From Cylindrotheca closterium (lineage: Eukaryota > Bacillariophyta > Bacillariophyceae > Bacillariales > Bacillariaceae), in NCBI GenBank assembly GCA_933822405.4, contig CAKOGP040001446.1:354120-418119 (forward strand): 64,000 nt of DNA, written 5' to 3'. Both the position numbers and the translations under genes were made by a program. This document shows, piece after piece, positions 8,704 through 19,500 of the stretch. The notes beneath the pieces are model-generated. The model searched no databases, was not told where the DNA came from, and saw nothing but the letters and a program-made list of their open reading frames with translations. Every line of letters begins with the position of its first letter. Within the stretch, counting starts at the first letter, position 1.

Positions 8704-10089
8704 TTAAGAATATGCGAAGGTCCACATGGATTTCTCACTCTTTTGACCCCTATATTTTGGATTGAAGCCTTTCTTGCCATACGTATGCATGAGTATATCT
8801 GTATCATTACCGATCCTTGGTTTCTGAAGAAATTCAATAACAGTATCCATTTCGTTTGGCGTTTCGACATCGGGAAAACTTACAAGCACTCTGTGCGTCA
8901 CCTGAGGAAAAGATTTCGTCTGATTTCCATTCTCTATCTGAAAGATCTTATTTTCATCCTGACGAAAAAGCCAAGTTTTCTTATCTTCGAAGCACGTCAT
9001 TGTGGTTGCATCACTCGAGACTTCACAAAAGTGGGGACCTTCTTCCCCTCTGTGCCTATCGAAGACACGTGATAGAGGAAGACTCTGTGTGAATGACGAG
9101 TGACGCGCAGCAACCACCACGTCGGCATTGCCCAGAAGCAGCATATCAGAGAACATTGCTTGCCAACCCTTCAAGCAATCGTCTTCCTTTGATGCAAATG
9201 CTTGGAATGTGACGCCGCCATTGTCCTCTACCCGTATCTGTTCCAAATGTACTGTCTCAACCCCAATATTCTTCATTGCATTCTGAATGACTGGGATCAA
9301 ACGTTGTGTATCGGTTGCGAGGAACACAAGAGGCTTTTTTCGTTGTAGCGATCTAAGTTTCTCAACAAGTGCCTCAACAAGATGGATGGAATCAGAAATG
9401 AAAGCTTCTTCATCCGTTATACCTCTGCCAGACCATTCAAAATGAGTCTTCTCTCCATTACCAGCTCTGATATGAAGACCAACCACTTCGTGCTCTCGGA
9501 ATTTATGTTTCTCCATGAACTCAAGGACTTCAGCTTGAAATCTATAGTTATCGACCAACTGGCTGTAGAACTCAGAATCTGACATCAACTTGAGCACGAG
9601 TGGGCCATTCCCACTAATCTCATTGCTCTTGTCTATTGGTAGCTCAAAGTTTTTGTAGATTTGTCCTGGTATGTATCCGTATACATCGTTCCGAACAATT
9701 ACTCTCTTTCCTTGACGCTTGATTGACGACTCTGTTGGAAGGATCCAAACATCATTTCCAAAAAGATATGGGAAAATGCTATAGGCATCATTTCCGTCCT
9801 TCCCTCTCCAGTTTGTGTCTTTTGAACATGAGCCCCACTGATTCTTCAGCCTTGGTAACGCGAGTATCTTTGCGAGATGATACGCTGAAGTAGCCCGAAT
9901 TAAGCGGTGACCAAGGCCAAAACGAGTCACATGGACTAATCGATTAGGGGGCAACACTTGAAATCCATCCATGGATGTGTCAATGCCAACACCTCCCTGG
10001 TCCCCAACCCCAGATGATATCAATAGTTGGAGGCTACAACAGATCGATAGACATAGTAATGAGATCAAGAAGCGTTTGAATGATCCCAT
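8704..10089 (-). CDS. Fucosyltransferase-like type II membrane protein, diverged paralog
   Basis: 461 residues, single exon, ATG at 10089, with a hydrophobic N-terminal segment (about 7-26) that should act as signal anchor for the secretory pathway. It aligns with the two duplicated copies along its whole length (NRLVHVTRFGLGHRLIR, QWGSCSKDTNW, RNDVYGYIPG, FLATDTQRLIP, AARHSSFTQSLPLSRVF). The donor-site motif is complete, GLHIRAGNG with Arg208, unlike the two neighbours. Similarity to GT-B fucosyltransferases (GT23/O-FucT type) is by motif layout only; a transfer of fucose or a related GDP-sugar to a glycan in the Golgi is inferred. It lies 272 bp downstream of copy B on the same strand. Confidence 0.72.
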   Translation of the reverse strand: MGSFKRFLISLLCLSICCSLQLLISSGVGDQGGVGIDTSMDGFQVLPPNRLVHVTRFGLGHRLIRATSAYHLAKILALPRLKNQWGSCSKDTNWRGKDGNDAYSIFPYLFGNDVWILPTESSIKRQGKRVIVRNDVYGYIPGQIYKNFELPIDKSNEISGNGPLVLKLMSDSEFYSQLVDNYRFQAEVLEFMEKHKFREHEVVGLHIRAGNGEKTHFEWSGRGITDEEAFISDSIHLVEALVEKLRSLQRKKPLVFLATDTQRLIPVIQNAMKNIGVETVHLEQIRVEDNGGVTFQAFASKEDDCLKGWQAMFSDMLLLGNADVVVAARHSSFTQSLPLSRVFDRHRGEEGPHFCEVSSDATTMTCFEDKKTWLFRQDENKIFQIENGNQTKSFPQVTHRVLVSFPDVETPNEMDTVIEFLQKPRIGNDTDILMHTYGKKGFNPKYRGQKSEKSMWTFAYS

Positions 10090-10211
10090 CCTGTTTCATG
10101 GGACGACTCTGCCATATTCGTGCTGGTGAATTAGTTACTTGAATCTTTATCCTTGCTTGAATGATGTTGTTGGTGCCACGATCGGGACTTAATCAGCCCA
10201 AATCCTGAAAT

Positions 10212-11846
10212 CGAAGGGATGTGTGGTCTACCGGTACTACAGACACCAAGTACTGGCCTGTACCCATACTTTTTTTACAAACCAGGTACTGGAGTTGCTC
10301 TTTGGGTCATGCACCATGGGGAGAAATATAGATACAAACGGGAAAAGTTAGGTTAGGGTATCTAATCTTCAAAGTTCCACTTTGGTTCGTGCTTCAAATT
10401 GTCTTTGTACTTTCCAAAGATTGCCTTTTCACCATACACATGTTTCAGAATATCGCCCTGATTCTCACCCCTTTTCCCATCCAAAAATTTCTTTACTTCC
10501 TGGAATTCATTCGGATGAACTACATCTGGAAGTTGTATAAGTAGGTTGTGCACGACTTGGGGAAATTCTGGATCGAAGAGTCCATTTATACCTTGCGACC
10601 TTGATATGGGGACAACTTTTCGAATATTGTCGCGGAAGAGCCATGTTTTCTTGTCTTCCAAGCAACTCATGTAGTTTCCATCATCACCAACCTCACAATA
10701 GTGGGGTCCCTCCTCGTCCACATGTTTGTCGAATACTCTCGAGAGTGGTAGACCCTGTGTAAATGCAGAAGGTCTGGCTGCAATGACTACATCAGAATGA
10801 CTCAAAAGCATCATATCTGATGTCATTGCTTTCCATCCCTCCAAACACGTTTCTTCCTTCCCTGCAAGCGCTTTGTATGTTACACCCTCATTGTCTTCAA
10901 CACGAATTTGATCGAGGACAACTGTCTTCACGCCGAACTTTTCTGTTGCTGCTTGAACTTCAGGAATGAGTCTTGGGGTATCAGTCGCGAGAAAGATCAG
11001 TGGTGTCCGCCGCGCGAATCTATCATGGTACAACATCTTCATCAATCTGACATATTGGCTCACAAGGTACAAAATATTCTTCATGAACTTTCGCTCGTCT
11101 TCGATTTTGTGTTTTTCTTCGCCATTTCCAGCACTCAAGTGAATACCAATCACTTCATGTTCTGCAAAGTTGTGCTCTTCCATAAACGCTTCTACCTCAT
11201 CCTTGAACATGTAGCTGTCTACTAGCTTGTCATAAAACTCGGAATCAGACTGCAGCTTGTCAAAGAATGGCCCGTCTTCCCCTTCGTAGATTTCACGCTG
11301 GATTGGAATATGATAGGTCTTGTAACTCTCACCCGGAATATATCCATATACATCATTCCTCGCAATCACCTTCTTCCCTTCTCTCTTTGGTCCTGAAAGC
11401 GTTCCTGGAACGTTCCAAAGATCGTTTCCAAACAAATGAGGGAAAATGCTGAGTTCATCAAAGCCTTCGTTTCCTTTCCAATTCGTATCCTTTGAGCAAG
11501 ATCCCCATTGGAGCTTCAATCGCGCTAGATCTAGCCCCTTTGCCAAATGATAAGCAGATGTATCCCGAACCATCCTATGGCCGATTCCAGCACGCGAGAC
11601 ATGAACTAACCGATTCGCTGGAAGGATTTTGAAGTTCTCCATCACATTGTCTCCCATCCGTTCTTTCAGATCATAGACAGCGTTCATCGAAAGAACTTTC
11701 ATATTGATTGAAACCAATAGTAACAGGACCACAGCAAAGGCCCCCATTAGGCGGTTTGTAGCAGAACCCATGGTTGTCAAGTGTCGACACTGGAAATAGC
11801 TTGTCAACACTGCGCTTTGATTGCTTGGTGTGAGAACTCTTCCTGT
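10212..11846. repeat. Segmental duplicate, copy B (matches 1-1635)
   Basis: Second copy of the block described at 1-1635. It begins within the promoter-side spacer of the diverged paralog and ends 75 bp upstream of its own transferase start codon. Beyond 11846 the sequence is unrelated to the retrotransposon, so this copy has the upstream region that probably belonged to the original gene. Confidence 0.93.
10362..11771 (-). CDS. Fucosyltransferase-like type II membrane protein, copy B
   Basis: 469 residues, start ATG at 11771; the translated sequence is the same as copy A (151-1560). Signal anchor at about 9-28, then the transferase-like body with HLSAGNG in place of HxRxGNG. The frame stays open 80 codons upstream to 12011, but the methionine just before the hydrophobic segment matches the start geometry of the 461-residue paralog, so the shorter model is preferred. 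This copy keeps native upstream sequence and is the better candidate for the expressed locus. Confidence 0.75.
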   Translation of the reverse strand: MGSATNRLMGAFAVVLLLLVSINMKVLSMNAVYDLKERMGDNVMENFKILPANRLVHVSRAGIGHRMVRDTSAYHLAKGLDLARLKLQWGSCSKDTNWKGNEGFDELSIFPHLFGNDLWNVPGTLSGPKREGKKVIARNDVYGYIPGESYKTYHIPIQREIYEGEDGPFFDKLQSDSEFYDKLVDSYMFKDEVEAFMEEHNFAEHEVIGIHLSAGNGEEKHKIEDERKFMKNILYLVSQYVRLMKMLYHDRFARRTPLIFLATDTPRLIPEVQAATEKFGVKTVVLDQIRVEDNEGVTYKALAGKEETCLEGWKAMTSDMMLLSHSDVVIAARPSAFTQGLPLSRVFDKHVDEEGPHYCEVGDDGNYMSCLEDKKTWLFRDNIRKVVPISRSQGINGLFDPEFPQVVHNLLIQLPDVVHPNEFQEVKKFLDGKRGENQGDILKHVYGEKAIFGKYKDNLKHEPKWNFED

Positions 11847-12583
11847 CGACAAAAAGATGGGGGTCATCCTGATTTTTCGACTAGAACGACCAGCTTGAAC
11901 ATTCCAAAGTGGAAGAATACCCGGATGTGGGGAGGAAGCGAATGAATAGTCATCATCAACAGTGGTACCGGCATCAACACACACCAAACACGAAGCAAAG
12001 CGAATACACACGTTTTCTGTATCTTCTACAACAAGTTAAGCGAGAGAAACAATGATCTGACTCATCGTAGATCTGATTGCCTTCATTGTCAATTTGGTTA
12101 CCAAGCCTTTTCGTTCGTCCGAAAGACCAATGATGACCACTTGCAGCGGTGGAGCATGTACATTCGATCCCAAACAAAAGAGCACTCGAAGAAAGCAAGT
12201 CCAAGAACACGAGGAAACCCTCCTAAAACCTTCTGTAGGGATGGTGTAGGAAACCGAATCTTTAGATGAATAAGGCACTATCACATGAGACTGCTTCAAA
12301 CAATTGGCATTTTCCTGAATGACGGTTTTTTCATGAAAACCTGAGCAGTTGACTCTCCGATTGTTTCACATCTCATGTATAGAAGCTGGGAGGAATCGAA
12401 GGAACACGCAGGCTATGATAGCATTGTAGTTGTGAAAATATTCTAAAAGTTTACTCCATGACAATATCTTCATCGGAGCTGCTGTGCGGGTATGCTGGCT
12501 GTTGTTTCATTGTTTTGGTGGACACTGTGCTGTTGTTGGCGAAGATAAAATGTGCCACTTTCTCCGCCATTCTTGGTGGATAG
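11772..12583. other. Upstream region of copy B, no gene seen
   Basis: Short open frames only (up to 87 codons), without family similarity. It should contain the promoter of the copy B gene and the 3' end of the next minus-strand gene. No repeat was noticed. Confidence 0.4.
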
Positions 12584-13111
12584 TTAGATCAGTAAAAGAC
12601 CACCAAGAGAAAATCCTTTGATATCATCTTCTTCGAGTCGAGAACTCCACATCAGCGTGTGCAGCTCATTTTTCAGAGGTGGCCGCTGATACGACGAGCC
12701 TTCTTCACTTTCGTCGTCGCTGCTATCACAAATTGGATTTGCCATTCTCAATGTAAACAAGTCATCTTCTTCGTCCGATGCGTCGGTGCTGTCGTGATCA
12801 AAGAGCGACCCTGCTGTTCGTGCTCTGAAAATCGAAACGGAAGGATCAAATCCCCGTTTTTTCGTCCCTTTCTTACCCTTGATGTCAATCGATTCTAACT
12901 GATGCATAGATTGATGAGGCCTTGAGCTAGAATCATACGTCAGTTTTGATGGAGTACCAAGCCTTCTTGGCAATACAAAGGATTTTGGGACCACCAACTT
13001 GGAGGCTGTCTGCATTCTCTTTTTCTTCCTTTTTTGACTTTGGATAGAACAAAAATTATGGTACCGATTTGAAGCACAAGAGAGAATTCCATGAGACCTG
13101 GTTTCTGCCAT
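12584..13111 (-). CDS. Small acidic, Ser-rich hypothetical protein
   Basis: 175 residues if translation starts at the ATG at 13111; the same frame is open to 13249 (221 residues). It begins MAETRSHG, carries a basic cluster QKRKKKR near residue 26 that could be a nuclear localisation signal, and two acidic Ser/Asp clusters (DASDEEDD and DSSDDESEE) suited to casein-kinase-2 phosphorylation. No domain is recognised. It is moderately likely to be real because the composition is non-random, but conservation would have to settle it. Confidence 0.45.
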   Translation of the reverse strand: MAETRSHGILSCASNRYHNFCSIQSQKRKKKRMQTASKLVVPKSFVLPRRLGTPSKLTYDSSSRPHQSMHQLESIDIKGKKGTKKRGFDPSVSIFRARTAGSLFDHDSTDASDEEDDLFTLRMANPICDSSDDESEEGSSYQRPPLKNELHTLMWSSRLEEDDIKGFSLGGLLLI

Positions 13112-13491
13112 CGTTTGGATAAAGTTTGATGTTTTCGGTGAAAGATGTCGTTGTAGTTTGCGAGACGTTTTTTTTAAAATGTGGAAGTTGAATGATCTGA
13201 ATTTTGCCAGGTTGGGGCCGGCGGGCGTTTTTTGTGACCACTCCGACAAGTCAACTCATTTTATTTGAACGGAGTCTTATTTTAATATTATTATTCATAA
13301 TAAAACAGGTGATCGACAGTGCGACTCACCGATGAAGACTAAGAACATGTACCTGCTAGACTTAAATGAAAGATTAAGTGACCAACTCCAAGTATAAATG
13401 GCGTCGACACCACTCTTGCATAAATGGCAACCATTCAGCCAGAGTCTATCCCCAGTGCAGTCTTCGCTACAAGGATTAAAACAGGTGGAAT
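13112..13491. other. Spacer without a gene
   Basis: Between the small acidic protein and the stop of the NSF-like gene, both on the minus strand. It is AT-rich around 13260-13310 and I see no gene in it. Confidence 0.4.
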
Positions 13492-16272
13492 CTAATACAT
13501 TACTTCACACGTTTCAGCCGCATCACTTGCATCGTGCTGCATGTCTTCAAGTGTCGTTTCAAGCGCTACGTGCTGAGCTTCTCCCAAGTCGTCTGAATCT
13601 TGGTCTGCTGTAGCAGCGACGAGTTCCATCAACCTCAGCGCCTTCTTGCAACCTAGACTTCCTAAACTATTTATCATTGTCTCGGCAAGTGATTTAGCGT
13701 CGGCCAGTTGCAGACCAGAGGCCTCTGCACCTGCTGTTATTACCTTCTCGACAGACAGCATATCTGTCAAGACAGGCACAACAACCGTCTCGTCAAATAG
13801 TTCGTTGAAGACGCAACATGCTGCATCCATTCGGGAAGTTGCTGCAATGATTCTCATGCTTCTTCCCAGGTATTTTCCATCGATTTGCTTCTGTGTCCCT
13901 ACATGACCGCCAGCTCTAGCCACATTTGTACTTGAAGGTGGGGAACGGAGAAGGGCGCGAAGGGTCGAAATCATTATGCTGCTGTAGCCATTGGGTCCAG
14001 ATCCAGCACAAATCTGATCAATATCATCTAGCACAAGCAACGAGTTGGGCATTTCGCCAGCTTCAGTAAAGCGATCAACCAGTGCAGCTGCTCTCGCCGA
14101 TTCCTCACCACTAGAGCTTAACAAATCCAGGCTTGTCACCAATCGGACGTAGTTTGCGTCACCCTTTGAGGATGCTTGTGCCGCAGCCCAACACGCCAAT
14201 GCAGTGGTTCCAGTGCCTTGACCACGGCCTACAACAAGCATTGACTGCAAAGATGGAGCGACATTAATCGCTGAATTACTGATCTTGGGGATGGATGTAA
14301 ACCGATTCAAGTCACGCATGATTCGTTGAATCGGACCTGAACACGGAACTATTCCGAATGGGAAACGTCTCTCAAGCACTTCATCTTGTTTGCCCAGAGC
14401 TGGTCGGACTTCTTCAAGGGATGCCTTCAGGTCTGTAACAGTAATGATTCCACTATCATCTGTGTCGCTATCTTCAACTGTTCTTGCCAAAGCAAAACTT
14501 GCGGCGGATCGAACAAGACCGGCAAGCTCGGCACCTGTGAAATATTCTGCTTTTGCTGGCAATCCGTCCTCGCCGAGGTCTTCTAACATATCAATAGCTT
14601 CTTCACTCAGCCCACCAGCTTCTCTCATTCGTCGTGTGTGTATTCTCAAGATATCTCGTCGTCCTGCAGCATCAGGGAGCTCCACTCTAAGTTGAACTTC
14701 CAAGCGTCCAGGTCGCAGCAGTGCAGGATCAAGCAGCTCGGGTCTGTTGGTGAGTCCAACTACCAGCACATTATTGGCTTCTTTCACACCATCCATTTTC
14801 GCCAAGAGTTGATTGACAACAGAATCTCTGACGCCCGTTGTGTCGCCTGAGACACTTCCTCTTTTTCTTCCTATAGCGTCCATCTCGTCTAGAATAATAA
14901 CATGCAATGCTGACTTATCGCCAACTTGGTCGTATTCCACCTCTGCTGGTCTAAACAAAGCCCGAATATTCTTTTCAGCCTCTCCTACAAATTTGTCCAA
15001 GATGGATGGACCATCCACGATTTGAGGTTCCCTTGCTCCCAGCAAGGTTGACAGCTCTCGTGCAAGCAACGTCTTTCCACACCCAGGGGGTCCAGACAGC
15101 AGAATACCTCTCACATGGGAGACTCCCAAGCGTCGTGCTGCTTCAGGGTTTGCACTGATAGTGAGTCGAATAAAGGTGAGAATTTTCTAGGTTTTGCTTG
15201 GAATTAACGCAACACTGAAACTTACCGAGATGCCAGGACACGCCTGACGATTGCATCCAATTGATCATCCAGCCCACCAACATTCTTGAAATCCATTCCT
15301 AGCTTGGATCCGAGGTGTTTTGGGGCTTCTCCAGTTGTTACGTCCGTGTCCTCTTCGACTTCTTCCATGCTCTCTTCCGTGATAGGAAGAGTAACTTCCA
15401 AAACGCTACTTGGAGCCTCCAGTTGCTCCATATTGTCGGAGCTGCGACCGTCTCCATCCAGACTTTGCTTGCCGATTGGTGGTCTGACCACAACTTCGAG
15501 CAAGGTCGTCTTACCACTCTTGCCGGCATAGCTTCTGAGAGCTCCTCCTACATATTTAATACAATCCTCTCCTCCTCCGGCACTACCACCAGCAAGAGTT
15601 CCGTCTCCTCCCCCACGCAGGTTCTTCTTTGTTGCCTTCGTATAGAATCCGTCGCGATTGGGACCTCTCAACATTGCAATTTCTGCGACGCCTGTGAGCG
15701 ATCTAACGATGGCCCAAGCTCCTGTGGGCCATCGCCCAGTCCATTCCGTTCCCTGGGGCAGGACATGCAAGATGCAATCCCAGTGATCCCCGCCGGCAAC
15801 TCGAAGCCGCCGTGGTTGTGATTCTGTTCCACCTTCTGAAGCCAATTCCTCTACCAGAGAGTCATAGACTCCAGCAACTAGCTGAATCTCATTCATACAT
15901 TCCATGAGCTCTTCCAAGCGTTGGTCGTCAACCCATTTCTGTTCCACAAGAAACGAAAGGGAAAGTTTAGACTCTGCGACAACCAACAGATTTTTTCGGC
16001 AGTCTACGTACACCCCATTCAAAACGAAAAGCATCATGAGCTCCTTCTCCTGTCTCGGCGTCTTTCGGCTTCGCAGCCACTTCTGATGCTTTGAACAAGT
16101 CATCCAATGCAGGTTTCAACGGTGTATCCAATGCAACTTCGTCTGCAATTTTGCTCCCATATAATCGAAATGATGTTGAGTGTCTCGATCTTTGCGGCGT
16201 TGAAAAGGCAGATGACGTCTGCAGAGAAAAGATCACCACTAGTGTCCGTATTATTTCTTTCATTGTTATCAT
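13492..16272 (-). CDS. Plastid-targeted NSF-type AAA ATPase, degenerate D2
   Basis: Exons 16012-16272, 15226-15938 and 13492-15154 give 878 residues. The N-terminus is a hydrophobic signal peptide ending SLQTSSAF then a Ser/Arg-rich transit-like stretch, the pattern of diatom plastid proteins. A middle region (about 70-300) is not the usual NSF N-domain. The D1 AAA domain is clearly of the NSF subfamily: GPPGCGKT at 346-353, Walker B VIILDE near 410-415, GLTNRPELLDPALLRPGR with the Arg finger region near 472. A second AAA domain has GRGQGTGTT at 634-642, where the Walker A Lys is lost, but keeps a Walker B-like LLVLDDID near 697. NSF disassembles SNARE complexes in the cytosol; a plastid copy should have another substrate. 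It is divergent from the WD40-TPR gene with about 244 bp between starts. Confidence 0.82.
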
Positions 16273-16356
16273 TTGGTTATTAGGTATGGAATTGCAGACT
16301 GCCAACTGAGGCTTTTGTTCATTGTCGCTATTGGTGGCAATCTTGGACATTGAACA

Positions 16357-16364
16357 TGACGTCA
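16357..16364. promoter_or_regulatory. CRE-like palindrome TGACGTCA
   Basis: Full TGACGTCA in the 244-bp spacer between the divergent NSF-like and WD40-TPR genes. In Phaeodactylum, TGACGT/ACGTCA elements are known CO2/cAMP-response sites bound by bZIP factors. Function here is inferred from sequence and position only. Confidence 0.4.
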
Positions 16365-16516
16365 GTTAGCGCGATAGATTAGGCTCAAATTGAAACCCAA
16401 TATGTGCAGGCACGCTGCCACAAAGTACACGAAAGAATCTTGGGAACCCATTTCTTTTTATTGATGATTGATTCAGCAGCATATCAAACAGAGTAAGACG
16501 CACAAGACTTCCCACT

Positions 16517-19500
16517 ATGTTATGCGCACATGAAAGAAGCCCCTCGGTTTCGTCGCATGGTTCGTTGAACAGTACCCCAATCGTTAAAGAATGGAGAAAA
16601 CGACGATCAATTCCAGATTTGTTGGCAGGTCGCCAAACCTATGGAAAACGAGGCCGTTTTGGGAAGCAAATGGGTATTCCCCATGACCTCCTATCCTATC
16701 GTACAGCATGGTAAGCTTATTTTTCAAGATTGGAAGGGTTAAAATCAGAGCTATTGTTCGTCATCTAAATCTAAACCTGTTTCTGTAGGAATCGTTCACG
16801 ATTGCAGAACATGATTCTAGCGGTTGGTCCTGGGACTCCTGCAGCCTTGGTGATGGGTCATGGACCTTTACACGCACAGGCTTCTGTCTCTACTTCGTCT
16901 TCATCGTCATCTTCGGCAGAAGCTGAACCGGATTTATCTGGTTCCGAAGAAAGTCTAGAAGAAGATACCAGAGAACGAAACGAGGAAGGCGCTGATGGCG
17001 ACGGTGATGACACCGGGGGAGAGAATGAAGCTGCAGGAGGAAGTCGAGCTCGATGGACGAGACAAAGGCGTACCCAATCCGACAGCGACGAAAGTGGGGA
17101 GGATGGTACACAGCAATTTGTGAACGCTGCATTCCGTCGGTTTTACGGCGAAGATTCCTCGTCATCAGAAGACGAGGAGGAAGTTCAGCAGAATGGAATT
17201 TGCATGGAACCAAAGTATGCTCCTTCCATGCGACATGGAGGGTGTATTAATACGGCGACCTGGATGGACTGTGGGTGGCGTATATCAACAGCAGGGAGCT
17301 GCAACGAGCCGGTGAAGACTATGGATTGCCCAACCCAACTGGTGACTTCTGGGGATGATCATTTGGTGAAATTTTGGGACGTAAGAGAAGCAATGGGTTC
17401 TACGACGCCGCTTGCTGGCGGTGTTACTACTATGTGCCCTTTTGCGCAGTCTCACTACTGCCCAGGAAATAATGCTACAGATGAATGGAGTCGATATTTC
17501 AATGCCACGGGCCGAATCTCTGGCGCTGTTCTGCCTTTGGCCACAATACGAACCGGGCATTACAATAACGTATTTCATGTCACACCGATGGCCACGCCCG
17601 GGAAAGTGGCTACGTGTGGGGCTGATGGATACCTTAGGGTGGCCGATTTACAATCGGCGGAATCTTCGGTTATTGTAAGCCCAGAGTTCGACGAAGAACT
17701 CTCTGACATGCTTCCGGCTGGTTTCCTTTCCATTCGGTCCCCAATGTGCTTTTCTCACCACTTTCTCAGTGACCACACTGGGCTACTCTGCTCTGAACGA
17801 GGCTTGAGGAGGTTTGATATTCGAGTGCCCCCACGGGCACAACCGTCGAGAAGTCTGTTGGTATGTTCGTTGTTGTTGCGAAGATGAATTCGTTTTTGTT
17901 TTTTCTTATTTACCGCGTTTCATCAACATACGTGTAGGGGAGGAGATATCGAGTTTGCAAGGCTTTTGCAGTGCTTTCTTCACCGGTGACAACATCTTCT
18001 TTGGAAGAAGGGGATTCTGTCTACGTGTTTGGTAAGCACTAGAAGTTGGCTACTGTATGTGACTGCACGGATGTGTCTGACAGCTTTTAAACTCCTTGCA
18101 TCCAAAAGCTGGTGGCTCTTCCTCTGACATCACCTTGTTTGATCTACGAATGACTGATGCTTCTGCTGCGAACCGAGTAGTTCAGGTGTACCGTCCATCT
18201 TCCCTCACGCCACTTCAGGACGTTTCTGTCAGCGGCATCGACTTGTCACGCGACAGAAAAGAATTACTAGTGTCTTACGAGTCTGATCAGATATATACTT
18301 TTCCTGTTTTCCCTCGGAATGGAAAGGGACTAGGTCCCACAATCGACGAGTTGCGGGACATGCCTGTCGAACGAAGCAGTGGTCAAAATGCGCCCCTAAG
18401 AGAGCTTGCTTCGTATGGAGCACATTTGAATCGGTTTACTTTCTTAAAGGTATGTGGTATCTGTCTACCAATGCTTTTCTATGTGAAGGAATTCAAAACC
18501 TCATTAAAATGTTGGTAGAATGCTAGGTATGCTGGTCCTCGGGATGAATACATATGCACCGGTTCTGACTCGGGACACGCTTGGATCTATGAGAAAGCTA
18601 CGGGATCAGTTGTATCCTTCTTAAATGCCGATAATTCGACCTGTAATGGCATTGTACCTCACCCGTCATTGCCTCTGTTCATCACTTATGGAATCGACTC
18701 CACTGCCAAGTTGTGGAGGGCAACGACTCCCATTGATTCAGAAATTGACGACTCGCCTTCGGTAAGACACCATTTTTATTTCTTCGTTTTATTTTTGAAA
18801 GTTGCTTATCTTACATCCTATTCTTCAGGGTCGCTTGGACGTGTATCACAAGTCCCATTATGAAATGAGTCCGATCGTTCGAAAATGGAATGAGATTCAG
18901 CCTCTTTTAAAGGTATTGTTTGAAGAGCCAGGCTTTGAAAGCAAGGATATTCTGCCAGACAGCATCCCCGGTGCTAAAGAGCGGAAAGAAGCAGACATGT
19001 ATGGCTCACGTGGTGGTTTTCGAAGGCATGGAGGACAGCCCCGAATATGCAATGATATGCAAAATTTGACTAAAGTCGTCAAGTTAAATCTCTACTCATG
19101 TATCAAATCACGAGTCGACGGTGAGGACGACGTACCAGTAGAAAGTGATCTTGATGCCTTGCAGCATCGAGTCTGCATGATACGACAACGGCACCAGGCT
19201 GACACGATGGGGTTACCGTGGAATCCAAACATCCCATGGCGCCTGGATAGCGCAGAAGGTCTAGACGTACACCCAGCGGACTTGATCCCGCAGTCTCCTT
19301 CCGATTGGATCCTTCACGACTCTGATATGCACCGGAGCCAGATGGGTCAACATGAATACTTCAACGCAAAACAATATGAAGACTTCTATTGTCTTCGATA
19401 CTCCAATTTGGAGGATATTGAGCCCTTCTCAAGAGGGCCGCTGGTGCAGCCTGGCAGTATCCACGTAGGGGATGTTAACCTGTCCAGAAAAGACGAGCAA

